From Oscillospiraceae bacterium (GTDB taxonomy: Bacteria; Bacillota; Clostridia; Oscillospirales; Oscillospiraceae): a stretch of 55,829 bases of DNA. The position numbers were made by a program, and so were the translations under genes. The DNA lies in assembly GCA_017535635.1 (NCBI GenBank), contig JAFXTU010000015.1:1-55829 (forward strand), read 5' to 3'. This document shows, piece by piece, positions 17,006 to 24,726 of this stretch. Positions within the stretch are counted from its first letter, which is position 1, and each line of letters starts with the position of its first letter. The notes under the pieces are model-generated. The model was given only the letters and a program-made list of their open reading frames with translations. It was not told where the DNA came from and made no database searches.

Positions 17006-17037
17006 CGGCGGCAGCGCTCATCCGAACGCTGCCGCCG
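17006..17037. promoter_or_regulatory. Hairpin upstream of lspA
   Basis: Perfect 11-bp stem (cggcggcagcg / cgctgccgccg) with a 10-nt loop ends 17 nt before the lspA start. Plus-strand T5 follows it, minus-strand A5 precedes it. It may end stray plus-strand transcription or act as an attenuator or stabiliser for lspA-rluD mRNA. Confidence 0.5.
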
Positions 17038-17087
17038 GTTTTTGACGCCTCGCAGCGTTCACCGCAGGGAGCTGTGATTTGATCTCA

Positions 17088-17187
17088 CCAAACCGAAAGC
17101 TTGCCTTTCGGTTTGGAAAGGACGTTTCGCCGGAATCATGCAGGTATTGCCGCTCTGCGGCGATACCTGCCATTCAGGCGAATAAGG
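17088..17187 (+). repeat. Two-hairpin intergenic repeat, copy 2
   Basis: 12-bp hairpin (ccaaaccgaaag / ctttcggtttgg), the link aaagga, a ggaatc spacer and a second hairpin (gcaggtattgccg / cggcgatacctgc). It aligns with the minus strand of 14375-14465. It ends at or just inside the 3' end of ileS. Confidence 0.7.
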
Positions 17188-19975
17188 ACGCCGCGCAACG
17201 GGGGCAGAGGTCGGGATGGTCCGGGTCCTCCCCCACGTGCTCGTCGTGGGCCCAGCAGCGGGCGCATTTGGGCGCATCGCTGGCCTTCACAGCCACCTGG
17301 ACGCCGGTGTTCGCCCCCGGCTCCAGCCCCTCGGCGGTTCCCTCTTCCAGGGTCACCTTGGAGACGATGCAGATGGTCTTCAGGTCGAAGGCGGCCAGGG
17401 CCTCCTTCTTCAGAGCGTCCCCCAGGAAGATGGTGACCTCCGCGTCCAGGGGCTTGCCGATGGTCTTTTCTCCCCGGGCCAGCTCCAGGGCCTTGAGCAC
17501 ATCGCTCCGGAGCTTCATCACCGTCTCCCAGGAGGCGGATTCCTCCTCGGAGAGGGCCCAGCGGTCAGAGGCCTGGGGAATATCATTGTACATCACGCTC
17601 TCCGGGTCGTCGGAAGCCCGGTGGGGCAGGAAGCCCCAGATCTCCTCCGCCGTGAAGGAGAGGATGGGGGCCAGGAGCCGGGTCATGGCGTCCAGGATCG
17701 TCCAGATGGCGGTCTGGGCACTGCGGCGGAGGCGGCCGTCCTTCGCTTCGCAGTAGAGCCGGTCCTTGATGATGTCCAGGTAGAAGTTGGACATGTCCGT
17801 GACGCAGAAGTTGTGGACGGCGTAGGTCACGGCGAAAAACTCATAGCGGTCGTAGGCGTCCCGGCAGCGGGCGATGAGCGCGCCCAGGCGGCTGAGGGCC
17901 CAGCGGTCCAGAGGCTCCAGCTCCCCGTCAGGCAGGAGGCCTGTCTCCGGGTCGAAGTCCGCCAGGTTCCCCAGGATATAGCGGGCGGTGTTGCGGATTT
18001 TGAGGTATTTGTCGCTGAGCTGCTTGAAGATGGGGTCGGAGCAGCGCATATCCAGCCGGTAGTCGGCGGAGGCGGCCCAGAGGCGCAGCAGCTCCGCGCC
18101 GTACTTGGGGATCAGCTCATCCGGGGCCACGGAGTTCCCCAGGGACTTGTGCATGGCCCGGCCCTGGCCGTCCACGGTCCAGCCGTGGGTCAGCACCTGG
18201 CGGTAGGGGGCGCTCCCCCGGGTGGCCACGGCGGTGAGGAGGCTGGACTGGAACCAGCCGCGGTACTGGTCGCCGCCCTCCAGATAGAGGTCCGCGGGCC
18301 AGGCCTTGGGGCTGTCCAGGGCCATGGAGGCCACGTGGGTGCTTCCGGAGTCGAACCAGCCGTCCAGGGTGTCCGTCTCCTTGCTGAATTCCTTCCCGCC
18401 GCAGTGGGGACAGGCAAAGCCCTCGGGCAGAAGCTCGGCGGCCTCCAGCAGGAACCATGCGTTGGAGCCCTTCTCCCGGAAGACTTCGCTCACCTTTTCG
18501 ATGGTCTCGGGAGTGCAGACGGGCTTATGGCACCCCTCGCAGTAGAACACGGGGATGGGAAGGCCCCAGTGCCGCTGCCGGGAGATGCACCAGTCGGCCC
18601 GCTCCCGGATCATGCCCTCCATCCGGCCCTTGCCCCAATCGGGGAACCACTGCACTTCATTGGCTGCCGCCACCGCCTCCTCCTTGAAAGCGTCCACGGA
18701 GCAGAACCACTGGTCCGTGGCCCGGTAGAGGATGGGATTCTTGCAGCGCCAGCAGTGGGCGTACTGGTGGACGATGTCCTGCCAGCCCAGGAGGGCGCCC
18801 GCGGCCTCCAGGTCCTGGAAGATCACGGTATTGGCCTCGTCCGTGGTGAGGCCCTCGTACTTCCCCGCCTCGGCGGTCATTCTCCCCCGGTCGTCCACGG
18901 GCACCAGGATGGGGATATCCGTCTTGCCGGCGGCATTGTACTTCCGGCAGATCTCATAGTCCTCCTGGCCGTGGCCGGGAGCGGTATGGACGCAGCCGGT
19001 GCCCGCGTCCAGGGTGACGTGGTCGCCGCAGAGGAGGAGACTGTCCCGCTCATAGAGGGGGTGCCGGGCGGTCATGAGCTCGAAGTCCGCGCCCTTCCGC
19101 TCTTCCAGCACTTCCAGCGCCGGGAGCTTGCACGCTTCCTCCACGCTCTTTTGGAGCTCCTTAGCCAGAATATAGCACTCGCCGTTTTCGGGGTTACGGG
19201 CGATCACATAGTCCAGGGCAGGGTTCACGCAGATGCAGAGGTTGCCGGGGATGGTCCAGGTGGTGGTGGTCCAGATGACGAAGTAGAGCTTTTCATACCT
19301 GTCCAGCTCGCCCCGGGAATCCTTCACCGCGAACTTCACGAAGATGGAACGGCAGGGGTCCTCGGCGTACTCGATCTCCGCCTCGGCCAGGGCCGTCTCG
19401 TCCTTGGGGCACCAGTAGACCGGCTTTTTCCCCTTGTAGATATAGCCCTTCCGGTACATCTCCCCGAAGACCTTCACTTCCTCGGCCTCGAACTTGGGGT
19501 CCATGGTGAGGTAGGGCTTGTCCCAGTCTCCCAGGACGCCCAGGCGCTTGAACTGCTCCCGCTGCACGTCCACGTAATTCTGGGCGAACTCATGGCAGGC
19601 GTCCCGGAACTCGGGAATGGACATCTGCTTGCGGTTCAGCTTCTGCTGCTTGATGATGGCCGACTCGATGGGCATGCCGTGGTTGTCCCAGCCGGGGGTG
19701 TAGCTCACGTGCCAGCCCGTCATGGCCTTGTAGCGGTTGATGAAATCCTTCAGGCACTTGTTCAGGGCGGTGCCCATGTGGATCCTGCCGTTGGAGAAGG
19801 GGGGGCCGTCGTGGAGGATGAACCGGGGTTTCCCCTCTCCCCGCTTCTGGAGGCCGCCGTAAATGTCCTTTTCCTTCCAGCTCTCCAGCCAGCCGGGCTC
19901 CCGCTGGGCGAGACCGGCTTTCATGGGGAAGTCGGTTTTGGGCATGTTCAGGGTGTCCTTGTAGTCCTGTGCCAT
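17174..19975 (-). CDS. ileS: Isoleucyl-tRNA synthetase
   Basis: 933-aa class I aminoacyl-tRNA synthetase charging tRNA-Ile. Seen: GPPFSNGRIHMGTALNK (HIGH-type motif), the large editing insertion with TTTWTIPGN, the HKSLGNS (KMSKS-type) loop, and a C-terminal zinc finger CARCWAHD...CPRC. Full length. The ATG follows aggaaaggaatgg. A promoter lies at 20031-20059. I looked for a T-box (AGGGTGGNACCGCG) in the leader and found none, so tRNA-dependent control of this copy is not evident. The last codons touch repeat copy 2. Confidence 0.97.
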   Translation of the reverse strand: MAQDYKDTLNMPKTDFPMKAGLAQREPGWLESWKEKDIYGGLQKRGEGKPRFILHDGPPFSNGRIHMGTALNKCLKDFINRYKAMTGWHVSYTPGWDNHGMPIESAIIKQQKLNRKQMSIPEFRDACHEFAQNYVDVQREQFKRLGVLGDWDKPYLTMDPKFEAEEVKVFGEMYRKGYIYKGKKPVYWCPKDETALAEAEIEYAEDPCRSIFVKFAVKDSRGELDRYEKLYFVIWTTTTWTIPGNLCICVNPALDYVIARNPENGECYILAKELQKSVEEACKLPALEVLEERKGADFELMTARHPLYERDSLLLCGDHVTLDAGTGCVHTAPGHGQEDYEICRKYNAAGKTDIPILVPVDDRGRMTAEAGKYEGLTTDEANTVIFQDLEAAGALLGWQDIVHQYAHCWRCKNPILYRATDQWFCSVDAFKEEAVAAANEVQWFPDWGKGRMEGMIRERADWCISRQRHWGLPIPVFYCEGCHKPVCTPETIEKVSEVFREKGSNAWFLLEAAELLPEGFACPHCGGKEFSKETDTLDGWFDSGSTHVASMALDSPKAWPADLYLEGGDQYRGWFQSSLLTAVATRGSAPYRQVLTHGWTVDGQGRAMHKSLGNSVAPDELIPKYGAELLRLWAASADYRLDMRCSDPIFKQLSDKYLKIRNTARYILGNLADFDPETGLLPDGELEPLDRWALSRLGALIARCRDAYDRYEFFAVTYAVHNFCVTDMSNFYLDIIKDRLYCEAKDGRLRRSAQTAIWTILDAMTRLLAPILSFTAEEIWGFLPHRASDDPESVMYNDIPQASDRWALSEEESASWETVMKLRSDVLKALELARGEKTIGKPLDAEVTIFLGDALKKEALAAFDLKTICIVSKVTLEEGTAEGLEPGANTGVQVAVKASDAPKCARCWAHDEHVGEDPDHPDLCPRCAASLFA

Positions 19976-20030
19976 CTATGACCATTCCTTTCCTGGGAAA
20001 GTTTCTCTGCGGTGATTTGATAACTAGAAT

Positions 20031-20059
20031 ATATTACCCTGTCAGAAGCGGAAACGCAA
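20031..20059 (-). promoter_or_regulatory. Promoter of ileS
   Basis: On the minus strand TTGCGT (20054-20059), 17-nt spacer, TAATAT (20031-20036). Gives a leader of about 50 nt. Confidence 0.5.
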
Positions 20060-20156
20060 GGAAAACTTGCCGACGCGGGGCGTTTTTCGGTGGGAAAGGG
20101 CAATAGCGGCAGGACGCAGCCGGGTTTTCCGTCCGGCTACGCCCTTTATATTATTA

Positions 20157-20279
20157 GGCTCCCTCTCTGAGGGAGCTGGCGCGGAGCTCCGCATCCTTTG
20201 GCTTCCCCTTGGGGATGCTGTCAGCGATGCTGACTGACGAGGATCGTTCCGCGACAGCGGAACGATGGGGCAAAGCCCC
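20157..20279. repeat. Multi-hairpin intergenic element
   Basis: Consecutive perfect hairpins: gctccctc/gagggagc (20158-20176), gtcagc/gctgac (20220-20234), atcgttccgc/gcggaacgat (20243-20266) and ggggc/gcccc (20267-20279). This aggctccctctctgagggagct type is, to my knowledge, a common dispersed repeat in related gut Clostridia genomes. It fills the gap between the ileS leader and the small gene at 20287 and contains no gene. Confidence 0.65.
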
Positions 20280-20286
20280 ATGCTGT

Positions 20287-20538
20287 TTATTTTTCTTTGC
20301 CGTTCCCTTCCCGCTCCCGGCGGAGCTCCTCTTTCAGCTCCAGGTGCTGCTGTTCCAGCCCCTTCCACTGCTTGTCCAGCTCCGTAAAAGCCTCATACGC
20401 TTCCAGCATTTCCTTGGAATCGTAGGGGACCCCTTCCTCCACCAGCCGCCGCAGCCTCTCCCGGGCCGCCTCCACGTCCAGGCCCAGGCTGTAGAGCCGC
20501 GCGGCAGACAGCAGCAGGAGCGTTTTTCGATCGTCCAT
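20287..20538 (-). CDS. Small helical hypothetical protein
   Basis: 83 residues, mostly predicted helix and charged: MDDRKTLLLLSAARLYSLG, then ERLRRLVEEGVPYDSKEM and a coiled-coil-like C-terminus rich in Glu, Lys and Gln. No recognised domain. The ATG at 20538 has gggggtgagg just upstream; an ATG at 20562 is in frame but sits inside the 24-bp palindrome and has no ribosome binding site. It is divergent from the HTH regulator gene and shares its putative operator, so the two are probably regulated together. It resembles an accessory or sensing partner, but that is a guess. Confidence 0.6.
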   Translation of the reverse strand: MDDRKTLLLLSAARLYSLGLDVEAARERLRRLVEEGVPYDSKEMLEAYEAFTELDKQWKGLEQQHLELKEELRREREGNGKEK

Positions 20539-20560
20539 ATCCTCACCCCCGGCAGGCATC

Positions 20561-20602
20561 ATTTAGGCTATGCATAGCCTAAATGGTAGCACAGGTAGCC
20601 TA
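20561..20602. promoter_or_regulatory. 24-bp palindrome plus a third half-site between divergent genes
   Basis: 20561-20584 is a perfect palindrome (atttaggctatg / catagcctaaat). A further copy of the half-site TAGCCTA lies at 20596-20602. The group lies between the HTH regulator and the small gene at 20538, so it is the obvious binding site for the regulator. Confidence 0.65.
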
Positions 20603-20650
20603 CTTCTGCAAGCACAATTCGATATGCTTGCCGAAGAAAGGGTGGTAAAT

Positions 20651-20893
20651 ATGGAAACGATCACGGTCATCAAAGAACGCATCCTACGCCTTTGTGCGGA
20701 GCGGAATATTTCGATCAACAAGCTTGCCACGATCTGCGCTCTTCCGCCATCTTCCGTGAAAAACATCCTCTACGGAAGAAGCACCGATCCAAAGATCCTC
20801 ACGATCAAAAAGCTCTGCGACGGCCTGGACATGACCCTGGGGGAATTCTTCTCCACCCCGGAGTTCGACGCCCTGGAGCAGGAGATAAAGTAG
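20651..20893 (+). CDS. XRE-family HTH transcriptional regulator
   Basis: 80-aa protein that is almost entirely a helix-turn-helix domain: TVIKERILRLCAERNISINK, LATICALPPSSVKNILYGRS and TIKKLCDGLDMTLGEFFS. These are the Cro/CI-type helices, including the recognition helix around PPSSVKNI. The ATG at 20651 has agggtgg upstream; the longer in-frame ORF from 20570 has no signal. It probably binds the palindrome at 20561-20584 and controls itself and the divergent small gene. Followed by a terminator. Confidence 0.85.
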   Translation: METITVIKERILRLCAERNISINKLATICALPPSSVKNILYGRSTDPKILTIKKLCDGLDMTLGEFFSTPEFDALEQEIK

Positions 20894-20911
20894 AAAAAGG
20901 CATAAATAAAG

Positions 20912-20944
20912 AACACCAGACCGGCACAATCCCGATCTGGTGTT
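20912..20944 (+). terminator. Terminator of the HTH gene
   Basis: Stem aacaccaga / tctggtgtt, extendable to 13 bp with one mismatch, followed by ttgttattt. It lies 18 nt after the stop codon and between convergent genes. Confidence 0.8.
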
Positions 20945-20961
20945 TTGTTATTTCAGAGATC

Positions 20962-20990
20962 ACTCTCCACTCTCCACTCTCCACTCTCAA
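20962..20990. repeat. Short tandem repeat
   Basis: Four near-perfect tandem copies of ctccact between the HTH terminator and the mgtE stop codon. No gene signal. Confidence 0.6.
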
Positions 20991-20991
20991 T

Positions 20992-22359
20992 TCAAACCAT
21001 TTTCAGCAGGCTGGAGGCGATGGCGAAGTAGAGCAGCAGGCTCAGGGCGTCCACGATGGTGGTGATGAAGGGGCTGGCGCAGACTGCCGGGTCCAGCTTC
21101 GCCATTTTGGCCAGGATGGGCAGGATACAGCCCACCAGCTTGGCGCAGAGGATGGTGGCGGCCATGGTGAGGCAGACCACCAGGGCAACGGACACGGTAA
21201 CCTCCGGGTTGTGCATGAGGAGGCGGTCGATAAGCATGACCTTTCCGAAGCAGACGAGACCCAGGGTGAGGCCGCAGAGGAGGGCCACCCGCACTTCCTT
21301 CCAGATGACCTCCCCCATGTCCCTCGGCTCCACGTCCCCCAGGCTGAGGCTGCGGATGATGGTGACAGAGGCCTGGGAGCCGGAGTTGCCCCCGGTGTCC
21401 ATGAGCATGGGGATGAAGAGCAGCAGGGCCGACTGGGCGGCCAGGGCGTTTTCAAAAGAGGAAAGGATCATGCTGGTAAAGGTGGCGGAGACCATGAGCA
21501 GCAGCAGCCAGGGAATGCGGTTGGACCAGATGGACAGGACCCCCGTGCGCAGGTAGGGCTTATCCGAGGGCAGGATGGCGGCCATTCGCTCGATGTCCTC
21601 CGTGGCCTCTTCCTTCAGAACGTCGATGGCGTCGTCAACGGTGACGATGCCCACCAGCCGGTCCTCCTTGTCCACCACGGGCAGGGCGGTGAAGTCGTAT
21701 TTCGCCAGCATTTCGGCGGCGGTCTCCTGGTCGGCCAGGGTGTTGACGGAGATGACGTTTTCCTCCATCAGGTCGGCGACCAGGTCGTCGTCCTCCGCCA
21801 GGATCAGGGTCCGGATGGTGACGGTGCCCAAGAGGCGGCGCTGGTCGTCGGTGATGTAGCAGTTGTACACCGTCTCCTTGTCGAAGCCGGTGCGCCGGAT
21901 GCGCTTGATGGCCTCCCCCACGGTCATGGCCGGGCGAAGGGTGACCATTTCCGTGGTCATGATGCTGCCGGCGCTGTCCTCCGGGTACTTCAGAAGCTCG
22001 TTGATGGTCTTCCGCAGGTCCGGGTCCGCCGACTTGAGGATGCGCTTGACCACATTGGCGGGCATCTCCTCCACCAGGTCGGCGGCGTCGTCGGCGTAGA
22101 GCTCGTCCACGACCTCCTTCAGCTCGCTGTCGCTGAAGCCCCGGATCAGCAGCTCCTGCTCCTCCGGGTCCATCTCCACAAAGACCTCGGCGGCCAGCTC
22201 CTTGGGAAGGAGGCGGAAGAGCAGCGGCAGCGTTTCCTCCGGCAGCTCCTCGAAGACCGATTCGATGTCGGCGCCGTTCATGGTGATGAGAATGTCCCGG
22301 GCGGAGGCGTATTTCTTCTCCTCCAGCAGGGCGGCGATAGCGGTTTCCAGGCTGGCCAC
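20992..22359 (-). CDS. mgtE: MgtE-family magnesium transporter
   Basis: 455-aa Mg2+ channel/transporter. Seen in order: the MgtE N-terminal superhelical domain (FEELPEETLPLLFRLLPKEL, ADDAADLVEEMP), two CBS domains (SAGSIMTTEMVTLRP... and ALPVVDKEDRLVGIVTVDD), and five membrane segments with the pore motif MDTGGNSGSQAS. A GTG start at 22359 is chosen because aaggagg lies 7 nt upstream; an ATG at 22401 is upstream of the likely transcript start. The leader is too short for an M-box riboswitch, so Mg2+ gating probably acts on the protein. Confidence 0.94.
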   Translation of the reverse strand: MASLETAIAALLEEKKYASARDILITMNGADIESVFEELPEETLPLLFRLLPKELAAEVFVEMDPEEQELLIRGFSDSELKEVVDELYADDAADLVEEMPANVVKRILKSADPDLRKTINELLKYPEDSAGSIMTTEMVTLRPAMTVGEAIKRIRRTGFDKETVYNCYITDDQRRLLGTVTIRTLILAEDDDLVADLMEENVISVNTLADQETAAEMLAKYDFTALPVVDKEDRLVGIVTVDDAIDVLKEEATEDIERMAAILPSDKPYLRTGVLSIWSNRIPWLLLLMVSATFTSMILSSFENALAAQSALLLFIPMLMDTGGNSGSQASVTIIRSLSLGDVEPRDMGEVIWKEVRVALLCGLTLGLVCFGKVMLIDRLLMHNPEVTVSVALVVCLTMAATILCAKLVGCILPILAKMAKLDPAVCASPFITTIVDALSLLLYFAIASSLLKMV

Positions 22360-22403
22360 GGCGGTTCCTCCTTCCTGTGCGAGTCTGTTCCGATTGAGCA
22401 TAT

Positions 22404-22432
22404 ATTATATGTTTTTCTTGCGGGATTTGCAA
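22404..22432 (-). promoter_or_regulatory. Promoter of mgtE
   Basis: On the minus strand TTGCAA (22427-22432), 17-nt spacer, TATAAT (22404-22409). Transcription would begin near 22397, about 38 nt before the GTG start. Confidence 0.8.
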
Positions 22433-22503
22433 GTATTTTGAAGGACTTCCGCCGGGCTTCCGCGCCCGTCCGGGGCGTCTTCCCGGAAAAAAGAAGAAAA
22501 AGA

Positions 22504-22533
22504 TTGACAGGCAGGGGGTCCTTCGGATACAAT
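22504..22533 (+). promoter_or_regulatory. Promoter of the rpmH operon
   Basis: TTGACA (22504-22509), 18-nt spacer, TACAAT (22528-22533). A leader of about 110 nt follows, holding two small hairpins (22554-22569 and 22571-22586) before the aggaggt of rpmH. Confidence 0.75.
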
Positions 22534-22650
22534 ACCTAAGCTGTACCCTTGGGGCAGTGCGATTACTGCGGCGGGATGATCCCCGCTGTCGAGTATAGCG
22601 GTTTTCCGTAACAGGGGCCGCGAAGAATACATTTCAGGAGGTGCAAAACC

Positions 22651-22791
22651 ATGTCTACCGTCAGAACCTACCAGCCCAAGAAGCGCCAGCGCAGCAAGGT
22701 GCACGGCTTCCGCAAGAGGATGTCCACCCGCAACGGCCGCAAGGTCCTGGCCCGCCGCCGGGCGAAGGGCCGCAAAGAGCTCACCCTCTGA
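22651..22791 (+). CDS. rpmH: 50S ribosomal protein L34
   Basis: 46-aa basic ribosomal protein of the large subunit. The sequence [20 protein letters not shown] followed by [13 protein letters not shown] and [13 protein letters not shown] matches L34 over its whole length (the N-terminus is normally [18 protein letters not shown]). The ATG follows aggaggtgcaaaacc. First gene of the rpmH-rnpA-yidD-yidC-jag block, with its own promoter. Confidence 0.97.
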   Translation: MSTVRTYQPKKRQRSKVHGFRKRMSTRNGRKVLARRRAKGRKELTL

Positions 22792-22812
22792 GTCTCTCCT
22801 CCCCCGGCGAAA

Positions 22813-23151
22813 ATGAAGATCACAGTCTCCCTGAAGGGGAACCGGGCCTTCCGCAGGATGTACGCCAAGGGCAAGAGCCTTGCGTCGGGCACGGTGGTGG
22901 TTTATTGCCGGAGAAACGGGAGCCGCCAGAATCGGCTGGGCCTCACCGTGGGGACCAAGATCGGCAAGGCGGTGCGCCGCAACAAGGTCCGCCGCCGCCT
23001 GCGGGAAGCTTACCGGCTGCACGAGTCTGAGCTCCGTCCCGGCTGGGACATTGTTCTGGTGGCCCGGTCAAAGGCCGGAGAAGCGAAGTACGCGGAGCTG
23101 GAAAGAGACCTGCTCCGGACGTTGGGCCGCCTGGGCCTTTTGCGGTCATGA
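22813..23151 (+). CDS. rnpA: Ribonuclease P protein component
   Basis: 112-aa protein subunit of RNase P, which matures tRNA 5' ends with the catalytic RNA. Seen: [17 protein letters not shown] and the RNA-binding motif [18 protein letters not shown] (RNR motif). Normal length. It starts 21 bp after rpmH and overlaps yidD by 4 bp (ATGA). Confidence 0.96.
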   Translation: MKITVSLKGNRAFRRMYAKGKSLASGTVVVYCRRNGSRQNRLGLTVGTKIGKAVRRNKVRRRLREAYRLHESELRPGWDIVLVARSKAGEAKYAELERDLLRTLGRLGLLRS

Positions 23152-23357
23152 AAAAGCTGCTGCTCGGTCTGATCCGTTTTTACCGAAAACATGTGTCCCC
23201 CCTCCGTCCCCCCTGCTGCCGCTATGTCCCCACCTGCTCGGAATACGCCCTGGAGGCCATCGGGAAATACGGTGCCTGGAAGGGCGGATGGCTGGCCCTG
23301 AGAAGGCTCCTGCGCTGCCACCCCTTTCACAAGGGTGGCTATGATCCTGTGCCCTGA
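23148..23357 (+). CDS. yidD: Membrane protein insertion efficiency factor YidD
   Basis: 69-aa membrane-associated protein that assists YidC-dependent insertion. It carries the family signature [20 protein letters not shown] followed by [12 protein letters not shown] and [17 protein letters not shown]. The start overlaps rnpA by 4 bp. Confidence 0.96.
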   Translation: MKKLLLGLIRFYRKHVSPLRPPCCRYVPTCSEYALEAIGKYGAWKGGWLALRRLLRCHPFHKGGYDPVP

Positions 23358-23410
23358 TTCGGGCACAACACTACTCTTTGCCCCTATTCCAAAGGAAAGG
23401 AGCGCGAGCT

Positions 23411-24724
23411 TTGGACTTTATCGCAAAACCCTTTGGCTGGCTGCTCATGTGGCTCTACGAGCTGACGAACAACTACGGCGTGGCCGTCTTTCTCTTTGCC
23501 TTCGTGGTGAAGGTGGTGCTGCTGTACTTCTCCGCCAAGAGCAAAAAGAGCATGATGCGCCAGACCCGCTTTACCCCCTACCTCAAGGAGCTGGAAGCCC
23601 GCTACGAGGGCAACAAGCAGAAATACCAGGAGGAAGTGGCCAAGCTCTACAAGGAAGAGAAGATCAACCCCATGAGCGGCTGTCTCTGGAGCCTTCTCCC
23701 CTTCCCCATCCTTCTGGCCCTGTACCGGGCCATCCGCTTCCCCATCACCATCATGATGGGCGTTTCGGCGGAGGCCTACGCCAGGATCCAGGAGGTCCTC
23801 GCGACCCTGGGCTACGAGGCTGCCGAGGGCGCCCGGAGCGCCGCCTACGCCCAGATCTACGAATCCCAGTTCATCACCGCGAATTTTGACAAGTTCAGCG
23901 GCATCAGCGACAAGCTGCGCACGCTGAATTACAGCTTCCTGGGCATTGACCTGAGCGTCCAGCCCAACTTCCGCTTTTGGCAGTTCTCTTCGGAGAACGG
24001 CGGCCTCTGGCCTCAGATCGGTCTGTTCCTGATCCCGGTAGTCGCGGCGGTCCTGAGCTGGCTCCAGAGCAAGATCAGCATGTCCATGTCCGGTCCCCAG
24101 GACCCCCAGACTGCCAGCACCAACCGGACCATGACCATGATGATGCCTCTGATGAGCCTCTGGATCGGCTTCGTCATGCCCGGCGCGCTGGGCCTGTACT
24201 GGATCGCCACCTCCGTCTTCCAGATCATTCAGGACTATGCCCTGACGAAGATCTTCGCCAAGCAGCTGGACGCGGAGGACGCGGAGCGCAACGAGCGCCT
24301 GCGGGCCCGGGCCGAGGAGATCGAGCGCAAGAAGGAAGAGACCCGCAAGCTGCGGGAGGAGGGGGCCACGGTGGTGAACCCCAACACCAGCAAGCGCAAG
24401 ATGCAGAAGGGCGAAAAGCAGAAGACCCTGGAAAGCGCCAACAAGTGGGAAAACGCCAACCGGCCGAAAAAGGAAGCCGAAGCGGACGAGCCCTCCCGGG
24501 TGGGAGACCGGCCCTACGCGAGAGGCCGGGCCTACCGGCCGGACCGGTTCGGTCCCAATTTCGTCCCCGACGCCGGGGAGACACCGGAGGAGCCCGCGGC
24601 TTCCGGGGAAGCACCGGAGGCTCCGACGGAGGAGAGCCCCATCGGGGTCAGCTCCATCGCCCAGGGCGAGATCGGCGGCAGCGAAGACAGCGAAGAAACA
24701 TGCACGGATAACAATGGAGAATAA
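23411..24724 (+). CDS. yidC: Membrane protein insertase YidC/Oxa1
   Basis: About 437-aa insertase for membrane proteins. Five hydrophobic segments are visible from FGWLLMWLYELTNNYGVAVF to the segment after MPLMSLWIGFVMPGALGLYW. The cytoplasmic loop has the MRQTRFTPYLKELEARY pattern. A TTG start at 23411 is chosen since aaaggag lies 8 nt upstream; translation from TTG 23378 lacks a site. The C-terminal tail after about residue 285 is unusually long and charged (Glu, Lys and Arg repeats, then an acidic Pro/Glu end), which may bind ribosomes or partner proteins. No lipobox is visible at this start. Confidence 0.92.
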   Translation: MDFIAKPFGWLLMWLYELTNNYGVAVFLFAFVVKVVLLYFSAKSKKSMMRQTRFTPYLKELEARYEGNKQKYQEEVAKLYKEEKINPMSGCLWSLLPFPILLALYRAIRFPITIMMGVSAEAYARIQEVLATLGYEAAEGARSAAYAQIYESQFITANFDKFSGISDKLRTLNYSFLGIDLSVQPNFRFWQFSSENGGLWPQIGLFLIPVVAAVLSWLQSKISMSMSGPQDPQTASTNRTMTMMMPLMSLWIGFVMPGALGLYWIATSVFQIIQDYALTKIFAKQLDAEDAERNERLRARAEEIERKKEETRKLREEGATVVNPNTSKRKMQKGEKQKTLESANKWENANRPKKEAEADEPSRVGDRPYARGRAYRPDRFGPNFVPDAGETPEEPAASGEAPEAPTEESPIGVSSIAQGEIGGSEDSEETCTDNNGE

Positions 24725-24726
24725 CT

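Noticed and set aside
17216..19981. 921-codon open frame on the plus strand opposite ileS
   Set aside because: It is an antisense shadow in GC-rich DNA; low-complexity Val/Gly/His/Leu composition, no family motif and a perfectly good ileS on the other strand.
19976..20140. T-box riboswitch for ileS
   Set aside because: No AGGGTGGNACCGCG antiterminator or Stem I motifs in the leader, which is only about 50 nt from the predicted start of transcription.
22360..22403. M-box riboswitch for mgtE
   Set aside because: The predicted leader is about 38 nt, far too short.
22360..22650. Origin of replication or dnaA boxes between mgtE and rpmH
   Set aside because: No TTATCCACA-like boxes or AT-rich unwinding region were seen, and dnaA is not adjacent.
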